Shown here: piece by piece, positions 9,586-17,796 of the stretch
How positions within the stretch are numbered: the first letter of the stretch is position 1
Layout of the letters: each line of letters starts with the position of its first letter
Assembly (NCBI RefSeq): GCF_003951315.1
Contig: NZ_QLJH01000030.1
Location: 1-41,480 of the forward strand
Origin: Sphingomonas sp. S-NIH.Pt15_0812
GTDB lineage: Bacteria; Pseudomonadota; Alphaproteobacteria; Sphingomonadales; Sphingomonadaceae
DNA length: 41,480 nucleotides
Direction: 5' to 3'
The notes under the pieces: model-generated
The model's input: only the letters and a program-made list of their open reading frames with translations
Told to the model about the DNA's origin: nothing
The model's database searches: none
Program-made: the position numbers and the translations under genes

Positions 9586-10773
9586 ATGCATCTGGCGGGA
9601 ACGATTACCTTGTCTCACATTTTCCTGGTTTTCGAGAACGCAGCGACGGTCGAATGCAATGTCGCGGGACTCCCCGCCGGTGCGCGCGCCGTACATGCCC
9701 TCACCGCGCTGGCGCGAGAGGACGGGATCAATGGCTGCACGCTGGTCGCGGATCGGGGATGGACGGCAAGTGGCGACCTGATCCTGGAATGCGAACGACT
9801 GGCCCCCGATCTGCCGGTCCGTTTCGCGCAGACGCCACCGGCGAGCGACGCGATGGCGGTCAGCGGCGAAGCGTTCGTGGCGGCCCTCGCCCGACGCCAT
9901 GGCTCGGCTTCGCGCGACGATGTGCTGTTCGCCCTGGTCGATGCCCGCCTTCGGCCGACAAGGCCGCAGGACGCCTTGCGCCGTGCCAGCCGCGATATCC
10001 TGACCGCGACCGGCAAGGGCGGCGATGGCATCGTCTCGCAGTACCTCAACCGACCGATCTCGCGCGCGATCAGCGGGCAGCTGCTGAAGATTCGCGGGTT
10101 CGAACCGTCGCATGCCAGCATCGGCACGGCCCTTCTCGGCCTCTGCATGGCGCTGGCCCTGGTATTTGGCGGACATGCGGGGCTGATCGCGGGGGCCGTG
10201 CTGTTCCAGGCGGCGTCGATCTTCGACGGGGTCGATGGCGAGATGGCACGGGCGACCTATCGCACGTCGAAATTCGGCGCCGCGCTCGACAGCGCCATAG
10301 ATGCCGGAACCAACCTCGTTTTCCTGCTGGGGGTGACCATCAACGTCGCGCTCGCCGGCGATACATTGGGCGCGGCCGCCGGCGGGATCGCGCTGGTGAC
10401 GCTTGCCGCAGGTCTTGCCCTGATCGGCCGCCGCGCCCGTGCGACACGTCAGCCCCTGAACTTCGACGTGGTGAAAGGCCATTTCCGTCAGAGGGACCAT
10501 AACATCGTCATGGATTGCCTGATCCACCTCACCATGCGCGACTTTTATGCGCTCGCCTGCGCGCTTCTCATCCTCGCGGGCCTGACGCACTTCGTCCTGG
10601 TGGCTTTCGCAACCGTGGCGCTGGGCTGGTTCGCCGTGACGACGTTCGTGCTCGCCCGGAGCGCACGCCAGCCCGATGCGGCCACCACGCCCGTCACCCG
10701 CAGCGACTATACGGACGCACAACCGTCGCGGTCCTCCCGCCCCCTACAACCGGCCGATAGCCGCTTCATCTAG
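9586..10773 (+). CDS. CDP-alcohol phosphatidyltransferase family membrane protein with N-terminal extension
   Basis: A 395-residue protein. It contains an exact CDP-alcohol phosphotransferase signature DGx2ARx8Gx3Dx3D at residues 217-239 (Asp217, Gly218, Ala221, Arg222, Gly231, Asp235, Asp239), whose aspartates bind the metals and attack the CDP-linked substrate. Several membrane spans surround it (about 178-215, 240-270, 315-365). The first about 150 residues are soluble and resemble a degenerate nucleotidyltransferase-like domain, recalling bifunctional CTP:inositol-phosphate cytidylyltransferase/dialkylglycerol-type enzymes, but no intact nucleotide-binding motif is evident. The LNRPISRAIS segment before the membrane core is typical of that subgroup. 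It closes the capsule operon, 36 bases after the last glycosyltransferase, so it may make a phosphodiester-linked alcohol or lipid part of the polymer. Substrate unknown. Confidence 0.82.
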   Translation: MHLAGTITLSHIFLVFENAATVECNVAGLPAGARAVHALTALAREDGINGCTLVADRGWTASGDLILECERLAPDLPVRFAQTPPASDAMAVSGEAFVAALARRHGSASRDDVLFALVDARLRPTRPQDALRRASRDILTATGKGGDGIVSQYLNRPISRAISGQLLKIRGFEPSHASIGTALLGLCMALALVFGGHAGLIAGAVLFQAASIFDGVDGEMARATYRTSKFGAALDSAIDAGTNLVFLLGVTINVALAGDTLGAAAGGIALVTLAAGLALIGRRARATRQPLNFDVVKGHFRQRDHNIVMDCLIHLTMRDFYALACALLILAGLTHFVLVAFATVALGWFAVTTFVLARSARQPDAATTPVTRSDYTDAQPSRSSRPLQPADSRFI

Positions 10774-10779
10774 CCGTTC

Positions 10780-10827
10780 GGTCCCTCCCGGGACCAATGG
10801 TCGGGTCGAGCGGATGCACCCGACCAT
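10780..10827 (+). terminator. Two tandem hairpins after the polysaccharide operon
   Basis: Directly after the operon's stop codon are two perfect stems: 10780-10785 with 10790-10795 (GGTCCC/GGGACC, 4-nt loop) and 10797-10806 with 10818-10827 (ATGGTCGGGT/ACCCGACCAT, 10 bp, 11-nt loop). There is no U-run after the second stem, so classic intrinsic termination is not certain. Position just 3' of the last gene favours a transcription end or mRNA-stabilising structure. Confidence 0.5.
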
Positions 10828-11046
10828 CGAGGGGGCAAGCCGGCCTAGTATCGGGCCATGTCGAAACGGCGCAAGCTCGTCGCGCGTTGCCGCGCGTGGC
10901 ACGACCTGGTCGCAGACCTTTGCTGAAAACCGGAAGTGCGTTCCCATCGACGAATGGGTGTGAGCCCGTTCCGTGCGACGAGACGTTGAGGTGGTTCAGT
11001 CGCTTTTCCGATCCTGGCGGAGCTCCTGCTCATACGGAGACGAAAC

Positions 11047-12222
11047 ATGCGCGCATTATGCTGGCACGGTAAGGGCGATGTTCGCGTCGACACTGTCGCG
11101 GATCCCGAGATCCAACACCCGCGCGATGCGATTATCAAGGTTACCGCCTGCGCGATCTGCGGGTCGGACCTCCACCTGCTCGACGGCTACCAGCCCACTA
11201 TGGAGGCCGGCGACATCCTCGGTCACGAGAATATGGGTGAGGTCGTCGCGCTCGGCTCGGAAGTGACCAACCTCAAGATCGGCGACCGCGTGGTGGTGCC
11301 ATTCACGATCAGTTGCGGCGATTGCTGGTTCTGTCGCAAGGGTCTGTTCGCCGCCTGCGACCGGACCAATCCCAATGCCGAGATGGCCGTCAAGGCGATG
11401 GGCCACTCCCCCGCTGGCCTGTTCGGCTTCAGCCACATGCTGGGCGGATATTGCGGCGGCCAGGCGGAGTATCTGCGGGTACCGATGGCTGATATCGGCC
11501 CGATCAAGATCCCCGACAATGTCACCGACGATCAAGCGCTGTTCCTTTCGGACATCTTCCCGACCGGCTACATGGCCGCCGAGAACGCACAGATCGAATC
11601 GGGCGATACCGTCGCCATCTGGGGCTGTGGCCCGGTCGGCCAGTTCGCCATCCGCTCCGCACTGATGATGGGTGCGGGGCGCGTGATCGCGATCGACGAG
11701 GTGCCCGAGCGGCTCGCCATGGCGGAAGCCGGCGGTGCGGAGACGATCAACTTCGCCGAGACGGACGTCTATGACGAACTGCAGGCACGGACCAAGGGAC
11801 GCGGCCCGGACAGCTGCATCGATGCGGTCGGCTGCGAGGCGGCCGGACACGGCGCGGCCGATGCCGTCATGGACAAGGTCAAGGCAAGCGTGATGCTCGC
11901 CACCGATCGCGTCCACGTCCTGCGCCAGGCGATCATGAGCTGCCGCAAGGGTGGCACCGTCTCGGTCCCCGGCGTCTATGTCGGCATGGGGGACAAGCTG
12001 CCGATCGGTGCGGCCATGAACAAGGGCCTGACCATCAAGCTCGGCCAGACCCATGTGCAGCGCTACACCAAGCCGCTACTGGACAAGATCGTTGCCGGGC
12101 AGATCGACCCCAGCTTCGTCATCACGCATCCGGCCAGTCTTGAGGACGCCCCGGAAATGTACGCCAAATTCCGCGACAAGGAGGATGGCGTCATCAAGGT
12201 GGTGATGCGCCCGCACGGTTGA
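11047..12222 (+). CDS. Zinc-dependent alcohol dehydrogenase, FdhA-like (formaldehyde/alcohol dehydrogenase)
   Basis: A 391-residue medium-chain dehydrogenase. Catalytic zinc ligands are visible as Cys38 (ICGSD), His60 and Glu61 (GHEN). The structural zinc lobe has Cys90, Cys93, Cys96 and Cys104. The NAD-binding Rossmann motif is GCGPVGQFA. The SDIFPTGY segment and overall length resemble glutathione-independent formaldehyde dehydrogenases and related alcohol dehydrogenases, which oxidise small alcohols or aldehyde hydrates with NAD in the cytoplasm. The ATG has a GGAGACGAAAC ribosome site. It is a single-gene unit: 270 bases of non-coding DNA precede it and a good terminator follows. Its physiological substrate is not decidable from sequence. 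Confidence 0.9.
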   Translation: MRALCWHGKGDVRVDTVADPEIQHPRDAIIKVTACAICGSDLHLLDGYQPTMEAGDILGHENMGEVVALGSEVTNLKIGDRVVVPFTISCGDCWFCRKGLFAACDRTNPNAEMAVKAMGHSPAGLFGFSHMLGGYCGGQAEYLRVPMADIGPIKIPDNVTDDQALFLSDIFPTGYMAAENAQIESGDTVAIWGCGPVGQFAIRSALMMGAGRVIAIDEVPERLAMAEAGGAETINFAETDVYDELQARTKGRGPDSCIDAVGCEAAGHGAADAVMDKVKASVMLATDRVHVLRQAIMSCRKGGTVSVPGVYVGMGDKLPIGAAMNKGLTIKLGQTHVQRYTKPLLDKIVAGQIDPSFVITHPASLEDAPEMYAKFRDKEDGVIKVVMRPHG

Positions 12223-12242
12223 GCCGCAAAACCCTTACCTTG

Positions 12243-12273
12243 CGTCCGGCCCCCACAGGGGTCGGACGTTTCT
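12243..12273 (+). terminator. Intrinsic terminator after the alcohol dehydrogenase gene
   Basis: CGTCCGGCCCC pairs with GGGGTCGGACG (11 bp with one G-T pair) around a loop of about five bases, followed by TTTCT. It lies 21 bases after the stop codon. Confidence 0.7.
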
Positions 12274-12453
12274 GCGACCCATAGCCGGCGATTCGCGCAC
12301 CCTATTCCGTTTCCCGACTCCAGACGGGTATTCGTCTGCCACCTATGCTTCGATCCATCATCGTTCGATGAGAAGATCGGCGCTTCGCTACGCTTCGCGG
12401 AGCGTCCGCCCGCTGCGGCACGTTGAAGCCTTCGGGCCAGACAAGGTGCTGAG

Positions 12454-14643
12454 ATGGAAGCTGAAATATCCAATGGGTCGACGATGTTCGGCATCCGGCA
12501 ACGAAGCGCCTCCGGCGTCAGCCGGATCGGTGAACCGCAGACGCGCATCGACGGGCCGGAAAAGGTCTGTGGCCTGGTCGAGTATCCCGGCGACGTATCG
12601 CTCCCCGGCATGGCGCATGCGGCCCTGGCGGTCAGTGCCATCGCCAGCGGCCGCGTCACGTCGATCAGGCGCGACGAGGCGGAGACCATGCCGGGCGTGC
12701 TGCTGATCCTGACCCACGAGGATGTCGGCGACGCCATCGGACCCGTCGACCATCTGATGGAAGGCGGCTATGCGAACAGTAGCTGGCGTCCGCTCGCATC
12801 GCCCGAAATCCGTTACGCCGGCCAGATCGTCGCGATGGTCGTGGCGGAGACGGCCGAGGTCGCGGTGGCGGCCGCGGCCGCTCTCCGCATCGGCTATGCC
12901 GGGCAATCACCCGTCGCCTCCCTCGCCGACCCGCGCTGTACGACCGAGCGGCTTGCGGAGGTCAACGCCGAGCATCATGATCGCCGCACGGGCGATCTCG
13001 ATGCCGCCCTCGCCCGCGCAGCGGTCCGGGTCGACTCCCGCTATTCGACGCCGATCCAGCACCACAATCCGATCGAACTGCCGAGCACGACCTGTTTATG
13101 GGACGGTGACCGCCTGACGGTGTACGAACCGACCCGCTATCTGGGCGCGGCACAGCACGGGCTTGCCGCACAGCTCGGCATCGCCCCCGATCATGTCCGC
13201 ATCGTCTCCCGCTTCATCGGCGGGCATTTCGGCTCCAAGCTCGCCCTGTCGCAACACACGGCGATCTGCGCCCTCGCCGCGCGCCGGCTCGACCGGCCGG
13301 TCCGGCTCGAGGTCAGCCGCCGCGATCAATTCACGATCGCCAACCACCGTACGGAAACGCGCCACCGCATCCGCCTGGGTGCGACGGCCGATGGACGGTT
13401 GCTGGGCCTGGGGCACGAGGCCGCGACCGTCAGTTCGCGCTTCGACGATTTCGCGATGGAAGGGACGGATGTGTCCACCGCGCTATATGCGGCCGAGGCG
13501 GTCGCGGCCGAAGAGCGGCTGGGGCGGGTCGATCGGAACACACCGGGGCCCATGCGGGCGCCGCCCGAGGTGCCTTTCCTGTTCGCCCTGGAAAGCGCGA
13601 TGGACGAGCTGGCCCATGCGCTGGAGATGGACCCCGTCGAACTGCGACGCCGCAACGATACGGCGACCGATCCGGTCACGGGCAAGCCCTTCACGACCCG
13701 GCCGCTGATGCGTTGCTTCGACGCGGCGGCCGCGGCATTCGGCTGGTCCGAGCGGGCGCCCCGGCCACGGGCCACGCTGCGGAACGGCTGGTGGATCGGC
13801 TATGGCTGCGCGGCCGCGGCCCGGCCTGTCAAGATCGGCCCTGCGTCGATCCGGGTCATGCAGGATGGCGAGGGAAATGTCCGCGTCGAAACCGCGCACC
13901 ACGAGATCGGCAACGGCCTGTACACGCTATTGGCGACGATCGCGTCCGAGCGGCTGAACGTCCCGCTGGACCGCGTCACCGTCGTGCTCGGCGATAGCGC
14001 ATTGCCCCCGGCCGGCATATCGGGGGGCTCCGCCACGACCACCAGCCTGGCAAGCGCGCTGGCCGAGGCCTGTGCGGCGCTGCTCCGCAACCCGGAGGGC
14101 CCGCGCGAGGTCCGTCACGACTATCTGCCGGCGGGCGCGAAGCCCGATGCGTTGGAGGCGCTGCGGGCCGGGCATATCAAGCTGCTGACGCTGCCGGAGG
14201 ACGGGCTGGCCTGGACCTTCGGTGCGCATATGGTGGAGGTGCGCGTCCATGGCCTGACCGGCGAGGTCCGTGTGCCGCGCCATGTCGGCGCCTTCGCGGC
14301 GGGGCGCGTGCTCAATCCGACGACCGCCCGCAGCCAGTATCTCGGCGGCATGGCCTGGGGCCTGAGTTCGGCGCTGCTGGAGAAGACCGAGCTGGACCCG
14401 CGCACCGGCATCTACATGAACCGTGATCTCGCCGAGTATCTCGTCCCGACCTCCGCCGACATCGCCGAACAGACGGTCGTCATGGCGGACGATGACGATG
14501 CCGCGGTGAATGCCGAGGGGATCAAGGGGCTGGGCGAGATCGGCATCATCGGTGTCGCCGCGGCCGTGGCCAATGCCGTCTTCCACGCGACCGGGGTGCG
14601 CCTACGCGACCTGCCGATCCGGGTCGAGGCATTGTTGAACTGA
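12454..14643 (+). CDS. Xanthine dehydrogenase-family molybdopterin-binding subunit (PaoC/XdhA-large type), without partner genes
   Basis: A 729-residue protein of the length of the PaoC-type large subunit of periplasmic aldehyde oxidases. An N-terminal aldehyde oxidase a/b hammerhead (RIDGPEKVCGLVEYPGDV...) precedes the molybdenum cofactor domain. That domain has a Gln/Gly-rich loop (RFIGGHFGSKL), the Arg loop GPMRAPPEVP and a C-terminal GLGEIGIIGVAAAVANA with the catalytic Glu in GEIG. Such subunits hydroxylate aldehydes or N-heterocycles using water, passing electrons through 2Fe-2S and FAD subunits. Those two subunits are normally encoded just upstream; here the upstream neighbour is a separately terminated alcohol dehydrogenase and none is found downstream. 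Partner proteins must be elsewhere or it is an orphan. No twin-arginine signal is seen. ATG 12484 is an alternative start. Confidence 0.88.
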   Translation: MEAEISNGSTMFGIRQRSASGVSRIGEPQTRIDGPEKVCGLVEYPGDVSLPGMAHAALAVSAIASGRVTSIRRDEAETMPGVLLILTHEDVGDAIGPVDHLMEGGYANSSWRPLASPEIRYAGQIVAMVVAETAEVAVAAAAALRIGYAGQSPVASLADPRCTTERLAEVNAEHHDRRTGDLDAALARAAVRVDSRYSTPIQHHNPIELPSTTCLWDGDRLTVYEPTRYLGAAQHGLAAQLGIAPDHVRIVSRFIGGHFGSKLALSQHTAICALAARRLDRPVRLEVSRRDQFTIANHRTETRHRIRLGATADGRLLGLGHEAATVSSRFDDFAMEGTDVSTALYAAEAVAAEERLGRVDRNTPGPMRAPPEVPFLFALESAMDELAHALEMDPVELRRRNDTATDPVTGKPFTTRPLMRCFDAAAAAFGWSERAPRPRATLRNGWWIGYGCAAAARPVKIGPASIRVMQDGEGNVRVETAHHEIGNGLYTLLATIASERLNVPLDRVTVVLGDSALPPAGISGGSATTTSLASALAEACAALLRNPEGPREVRHDYLPAGAKPDALEALRAGHIKLLTLPEDGLAWTFGAHMVEVRVHGLTGEVRVPRHVGAFAAGRVLNPTTARSQYLGGMAWGLSSALLEKTELDPRTGIYMNRDLAEYLVPTSADIAEQTVVMADDDDAAVNAEGIKGLGEIGIIGVAAAVANAVFHATGVRLRDLPIRVEALLN

Positions 14644-14789
14644 TCACCCGGTCGGATGACCAGCCCCGGACCGATTACTCGCGTCCACCTCCTTCGCCCT
14701 CGACCTCCGGACGTTCCAGCAGGTCAGCGAGTGAGGGAGATCCGATTGCGAACGGTGGGCGAAATCCGGACCTTATGACGGCCGGCATA

Positions 14790-14808
14790 GCCCATCGATC
14801 AGATGGGC
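14790..14808 (+). terminator. Hairpin between the molybdopterin subunit gene and the small lipoprotein gene
   Basis: GCCCATC, loop GATCA, GATGGGC form a perfect 7-bp stem 147 bases after the upstream stop and 55 bases before the lipoprotein start. There is no T-run, so it may be a leader structure instead of a terminator. Confidence 0.3.
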
Positions 14809-14862
14809 ATTGAATCCCGTCCGCTCTGGTGTATCCATGGCGCACCAGCAAAAGGGTTGATC

Positions 14863-15132
14863 ATGAAGAAGATTTTCGCAGCCGCTATCGTCACCGGCCT
14901 GCTTTCGCTCGCAGCCTGCAATTCCAGCCCGCGCGAGCAGGCGGCCGACAACATCGAATCCAACACGGAAGCGGTGGCCGACAATCTGGAGGACGCGGCT
15001 GACAACACCAGCAACGCGGCCGCAGAAGCAAGCCTCGAGAATGCCGCCGACGCCGTTCGTGCGACCGGCCAGAACCAGGCTGACGACATGCGCACGAATG
15101 ACCCGGATACCAACCTTTCCAATGGCATCTAA
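14863..15132 (+). CDS. Small Ala/Asn/Asp-rich lipoprotein
   Basis: An 89-residue protein. MKKIFAAAIVTGLLSLAAC is a clear lipoprotein signal with Cys19 as the lipidated residue. The mature part is acidic and repetitive, built from AADN/AAD-type units (QAADNIESNTEAVADNLEDAAD...) that should form a continuous amphipathic helix. This recalls small envelope lipoproteins and entericidin/Lpp-like proteins, but no family is certain. The start is the ATG after AAGGGTTGATC; an upstream in-frame ATG at 14803 would spoil the signal sequence. It is a single-gene unit followed by a strong terminator. Function not assigned. Confidence 0.8.
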   Translation: MKKIFAAAIVTGLLSLAACNSSPREQAADNIESNTEAVADNLEDAADNTSNAAAEASLENAADAVRATGQNQADDMRTNDPDTNLSNGI

Positions 15133-15183
15133 ACGCCAAGGCGTTTAGAACCTGGACAGACTGCTCCCAAGCAGTTCGAATGG

Positions 15184-15215
15184 GAAGGGCATCCGAGGTC
15201 ACTCGGATGCCCTTC
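15184..15215. terminator. Strong bidirectional terminator hairpin
   Basis: GAAGGGCATCCGAG and CTCGGATGCCCTTC form a perfect 14-bp stem with a GTCA loop. It separates the plus-strand lipoprotein gene from the end of the minus-strand signalling operon at 15270 and could end transcription from both sides. Confidence 0.8.
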
Positions 15216-15269
15216 TCGCATTCAGGCCGGATCACGCGCTTCGCAGACGATATGTCGGGATGATGTACG

Positions 15270-16397
15270 TCAATCCATGCAAGGCAGCCGGACGAGGAAT
15301 GTAGATCCTTGCCCAACGGTGCTTTCCTTCAGGCAGATCCCCCCGCCGTGCAGCGCGACGAGCTGGCGGACAAGCGCCAGTCCGATGCCCAGTCCCTCGG
15401 TCGGCCCATGGCTGCGCTCGACCTGCGCGAACAGATCGAAGACCTGCGACTGCATGTCCGGCGGGATACCGACCCCGGTATCGGCAACCTCGATCACGAC
15501 CTCTGCGCCGGTGCGGTGCACCGTCAGGGCGATCGCACCGCCCGGTTCGGTATATCTGGCGGCATTGGCCAAGAGATTGCTCAGGATCTGGGCGATGCGT
15601 GCATGGTCGGCATCGAGCCAGATCGGCCCCTCCGGCACATCGACCGTCAGGCGATGCTCGCGGGCTTCGATTCGCGGCCGGGTGATTTCCACCGCGAGCG
15701 CAACGGCATCGGCCAGCAGCATCCGCTCGGTGCGAAGTACGATCTTCCCCTGGTCGATCCGGGCGACGTCGAGCAGGTCCTCGATCAGCCGGGTCATATG
15801 CGTGACCTGGCGCTCCATCTGTCCACGCACCTGCTCGAACACCTCATCGGAGCGGCTGCGGCCGATCAGGTGCACCCCGGCCCCCAGCGCCGCGATCGGA
15901 TTGCGCAATTCATGCCCGACCATGCCGAGAAACGCGTTCTTGCGCCGGTCGGCGAGCTGAAGGCTACGAGTCATCTGCGCGAGTTCATCCCGCTGCTCCA
16001 TGATCTGGCGCCGCTGCTCGTACAGATTGAAGAAGACATCGCTCTTCGACCGCAGGACGGCCGCATCGATCGGCTTTTGGAGGAAATCCACCGCACCCGC
16101 CTCATAGCCGCGAAAGCGGCGTTGCGCGTCCGCACTGCCGGCTGTGAGGAAGATGATCGGCACATGGCGCGTGCGCTCGTTGCCGCGCAGGAACTCGGCA
16201 AGCTCGAACCCGTCCATGCCCGGCATCTGCACGTCGAGCAGCGCCAGGGCGACCTCATGGACCAGCAGCAGCTCGAGCGCCTCGTCACCGGAGTGCGCCT
16301 TCAGACACTCCAGCCCCTCACGTCGCAACAGCGCCTCCAGCGCCAGCAGATTTTCGTCGAGATCGTCGACTAGCAGGAACTTCACGGGTGCAGGCAT
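15270..16397 (-). CDS. Response regulator-histidine kinase (REC-HisKA-HATPase)
   Basis: A 375-residue cytoplasmic protein. An N-terminal receiver domain (about 1-120) has the phospho-acceptor Asp55 (LLDVQMPGMDG) and the conserved Lys (FLQKPID). A short linker helix and a HisKA domain with phospho-acceptor His162 (VGHELRNP) follow. A HATPase domain has NLLANAARY (N box), DTGVGIP (G1) and GLGIGLALVRQLV (G2). The start ATG 16397 is 5 bases after the CheB stop; the open frame runs further upstream but overlaps cheB. It is the last gene of the operon and probably receives or relays phosphate from the large hybrid kinase at its head. Confidence 0.9.
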   Translation of the reverse strand: MPAPVKFLLVDDLDENLLALEALLRREGLECLKAHSGDEALELLLVHEVALALLDVQMPGMDGFELAEFLRGNERTRHVPIIFLTAGSADAQRRFRGYEAGAVDFLQKPIDAAVLRSKSDVFFNLYEQRRQIMEQRDELAQMTRSLQLADRRKNAFLGMVGHELRNPIAALGAGVHLIGRSRSDEVFEQVRGQMERQVTHMTRLIEDLLDVARIDQGKIVLRTERMLLADAVALAVEITRPRIEAREHRLTVDVPEGPIWLDADHARIAQILSNLLANAARYTEPGGAIALTVHRTGAEVVIEVADTGVGIPPDMQSQVFDLFAQVERSHGPTEGLGIGLALVRQLVALHGGGICLKESTVGQGSTFLVRLPCMD

Positions 16398-16402
16398 TCG
16401 GC

Positions 16403-16960
16403 TCAGGCCAATCGTAGGAGGTACGGGGCGATGGCGTCGATCGCCAAACGGGTAGCATCGGGGCAAAGCGCGAGCCCGGCCGCGGGCATGGTATGCACCT
16501 GCGCGGTGTCCGGGTCTTCGACAATCGCGATGCCGCCGGCCCGCGCCACGGCGCGAAGCCCCCGGGCACCGTCATCATTGGCACCGGTCAGCAAGATAGC
16601 GATGAGACGGCGTCGCATCGCATCGGCTGCGGTTTCCAGCAACAGGTCGATCGACGGCCGGCTATGGTTGACCGGATCGTCGGCCGACAGCGCCATACCG
16701 CCACCGGCTTCCACGAGCAGGTGGTAATTGGCCGGTGCGACATAGATGGTGCCGGGTGCGGGCGATTGCTTATCCTCGGCTTCACACACCTGCATCGCGC
16801 ATCGTGCCTGGAACAGCGCCACCAGCCCGTGGTCGCGATCGGGCGGCACATGGAGGACGATCAGGATGGGCCGGGGAAATTCCGCCGGCAGGGCAGGCAG
16901 CAGCGTGAGCAGCGCCTGGACGCCGCCCGCCGAAGCGCCGATGACGACCATCCCGCTCAC
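16403..16960 (-). CDS. cheB: Stand-alone CheB-type protein-glutamate methylesterase domain
   Basis: A 185-residue protein consisting only of the CheB catalytic domain; the usual N-terminal receiver is absent. The catalytic triad is visible: Ser10 in GASAGG, His37 in VLHVPP and Asp130 in TGANDDGA. CheB hydrolyses glutamyl methyl esters or deamidates glutamines on chemoreceptors. Without a receiver, its regulation must come from partners. Start and upstream cheR stop overlap (ATGA). No chemoreceptor, CheA or CheW is present in the window, so its target here is unknown; similar CheB/CheR pairs attached to hybrid kinases occur in non-chemotaxis signalling. Confidence 0.9.
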   Translation of the reverse strand: MSGMVVIGASAGGVQALLTLLPALPAEFPRPILIVLHVPPDRDHGLVALFQARCAMQVCEAEDKQSPAPGTIYVAPANYHLLVEAGGGMALSADDPVNHSRPSIDLLLETAADAMRRRLIAILLTGANDDGARGLRAVARAGGIAIVEDPDTAQVHTMPAAGLALCPDATRLAIDAIAPYLLRLA

Positions 16961-17796
16961 CGCTCCCGCCGCTGGTAGATCTTCTCTTCCCGACTGAAGG
17001 CGGCAAAGCCGGCCGCATGGGCGGAAAAGCGCAGGCTTTCCTTATGGCCAAGCCCCAGGAACCCCCGCCGCACCAGCGATTCCTCGAAGAGACCAACCGC
17101 CCGCTCCTGCAGATCGCGGTCGAAGTAGATCAGCACGTTGCGACAGGAGATCAGGTGCATTTCGCCGAATGCCGAGTCCGTAGCCAGGCTGTGGTCCGAA
17201 AAGACGACATTGGCGCGCAGGCTGCTGTCGAAGATCGCCCGGTCGTAATCGGCGACATAATAGTCCGACAACGAGGTGCGCGCACCGGATTTCTGATGGT
17301 TCTCGGTGAATTTGCGGATCTGGTCGAGCGGATAGATGCCGGCCTCGGCGGCTTTGAGGGCCTTGGGGTTGATGTCGGTCGCGTAGAACAGGGTACGCTG
17401 CTCCAGCCCCTCCTCGCGGAACAGGATGCTGAGCGAATATACCTCCTCGCCATTGCTGCATCCCGCCACCCAGACCTTGAGCGAGGGATAGGTCCGCAGA
17501 TGCGGGAGCACGCGCTCGCGCAGCGCCCGGAAATAGCTCGGATCGCGGAACATCTCGCTGACCTGGACGGTCAGGTAGTTCAAGAGCTTCGCCAGCATGG
17601 CGGGGTCGCGCAGCAGTTGCTCCTGGAGCGCGGAGAAGCTGGACATGCTCAGCCGTTCGCGCGCCTGGACCAGCCGTCGCTTGATCGAGGCTCGGGCATA
17701 ATGGCGAAAATCATAGTGATAGCGCCGATACAATGCCTCGAGCAGAAGCTCGATCTCGATGTCGTCGATATCGGATGCGGCAAGGTCGTCGTTCAT
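16957..17796 (-). CDS. cheR: CheR-type protein-glutamate methyltransferase
   Basis: A 279-residue protein with an N-terminal helical CheR domain (about 1-75) and a SAM-dependent methyltransferase domain. The SAM loop is VWVAGCSNGEEVYSL, the acidic residue follows in FYATDINPKAL, and the family motif ISCRNVLIYFD is intact. It would methylate glutamates of a receptor-like protein. The start ATG 17796 overlaps the stop of the upstream hybrid kinase (ATGA), which decides against longer in-frame starts further upstream. It is paired with CheB immediately downstream. The C-terminal TPR or pentapeptide tail found in some CheR proteins is missing. Confidence 0.92.
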   Translation of the reverse strand: MNDDLAASDIDDIEIELLLEALYRRYHYDFRHYARASIKRRLVQARERLSMSSFSALQEQLLRDPAMLAKLLNYLTVQVSEMFRDPSYFRALRERVLPHLRTYPSLKVWVAGCSNGEEVYSLSILFREEGLEQRTLFYATDINPKALKAAEAGIYPLDQIRKFTENHQKSGARTSLSDYYVADYDRAIFDSSLRANVVFSDHSLATDSAFGEMHLISCRNVLIYFDRDLQERAVGLFEESLVRRGFLGLGHKESLRFSAHAAGFAAFSREEKIYQRRER

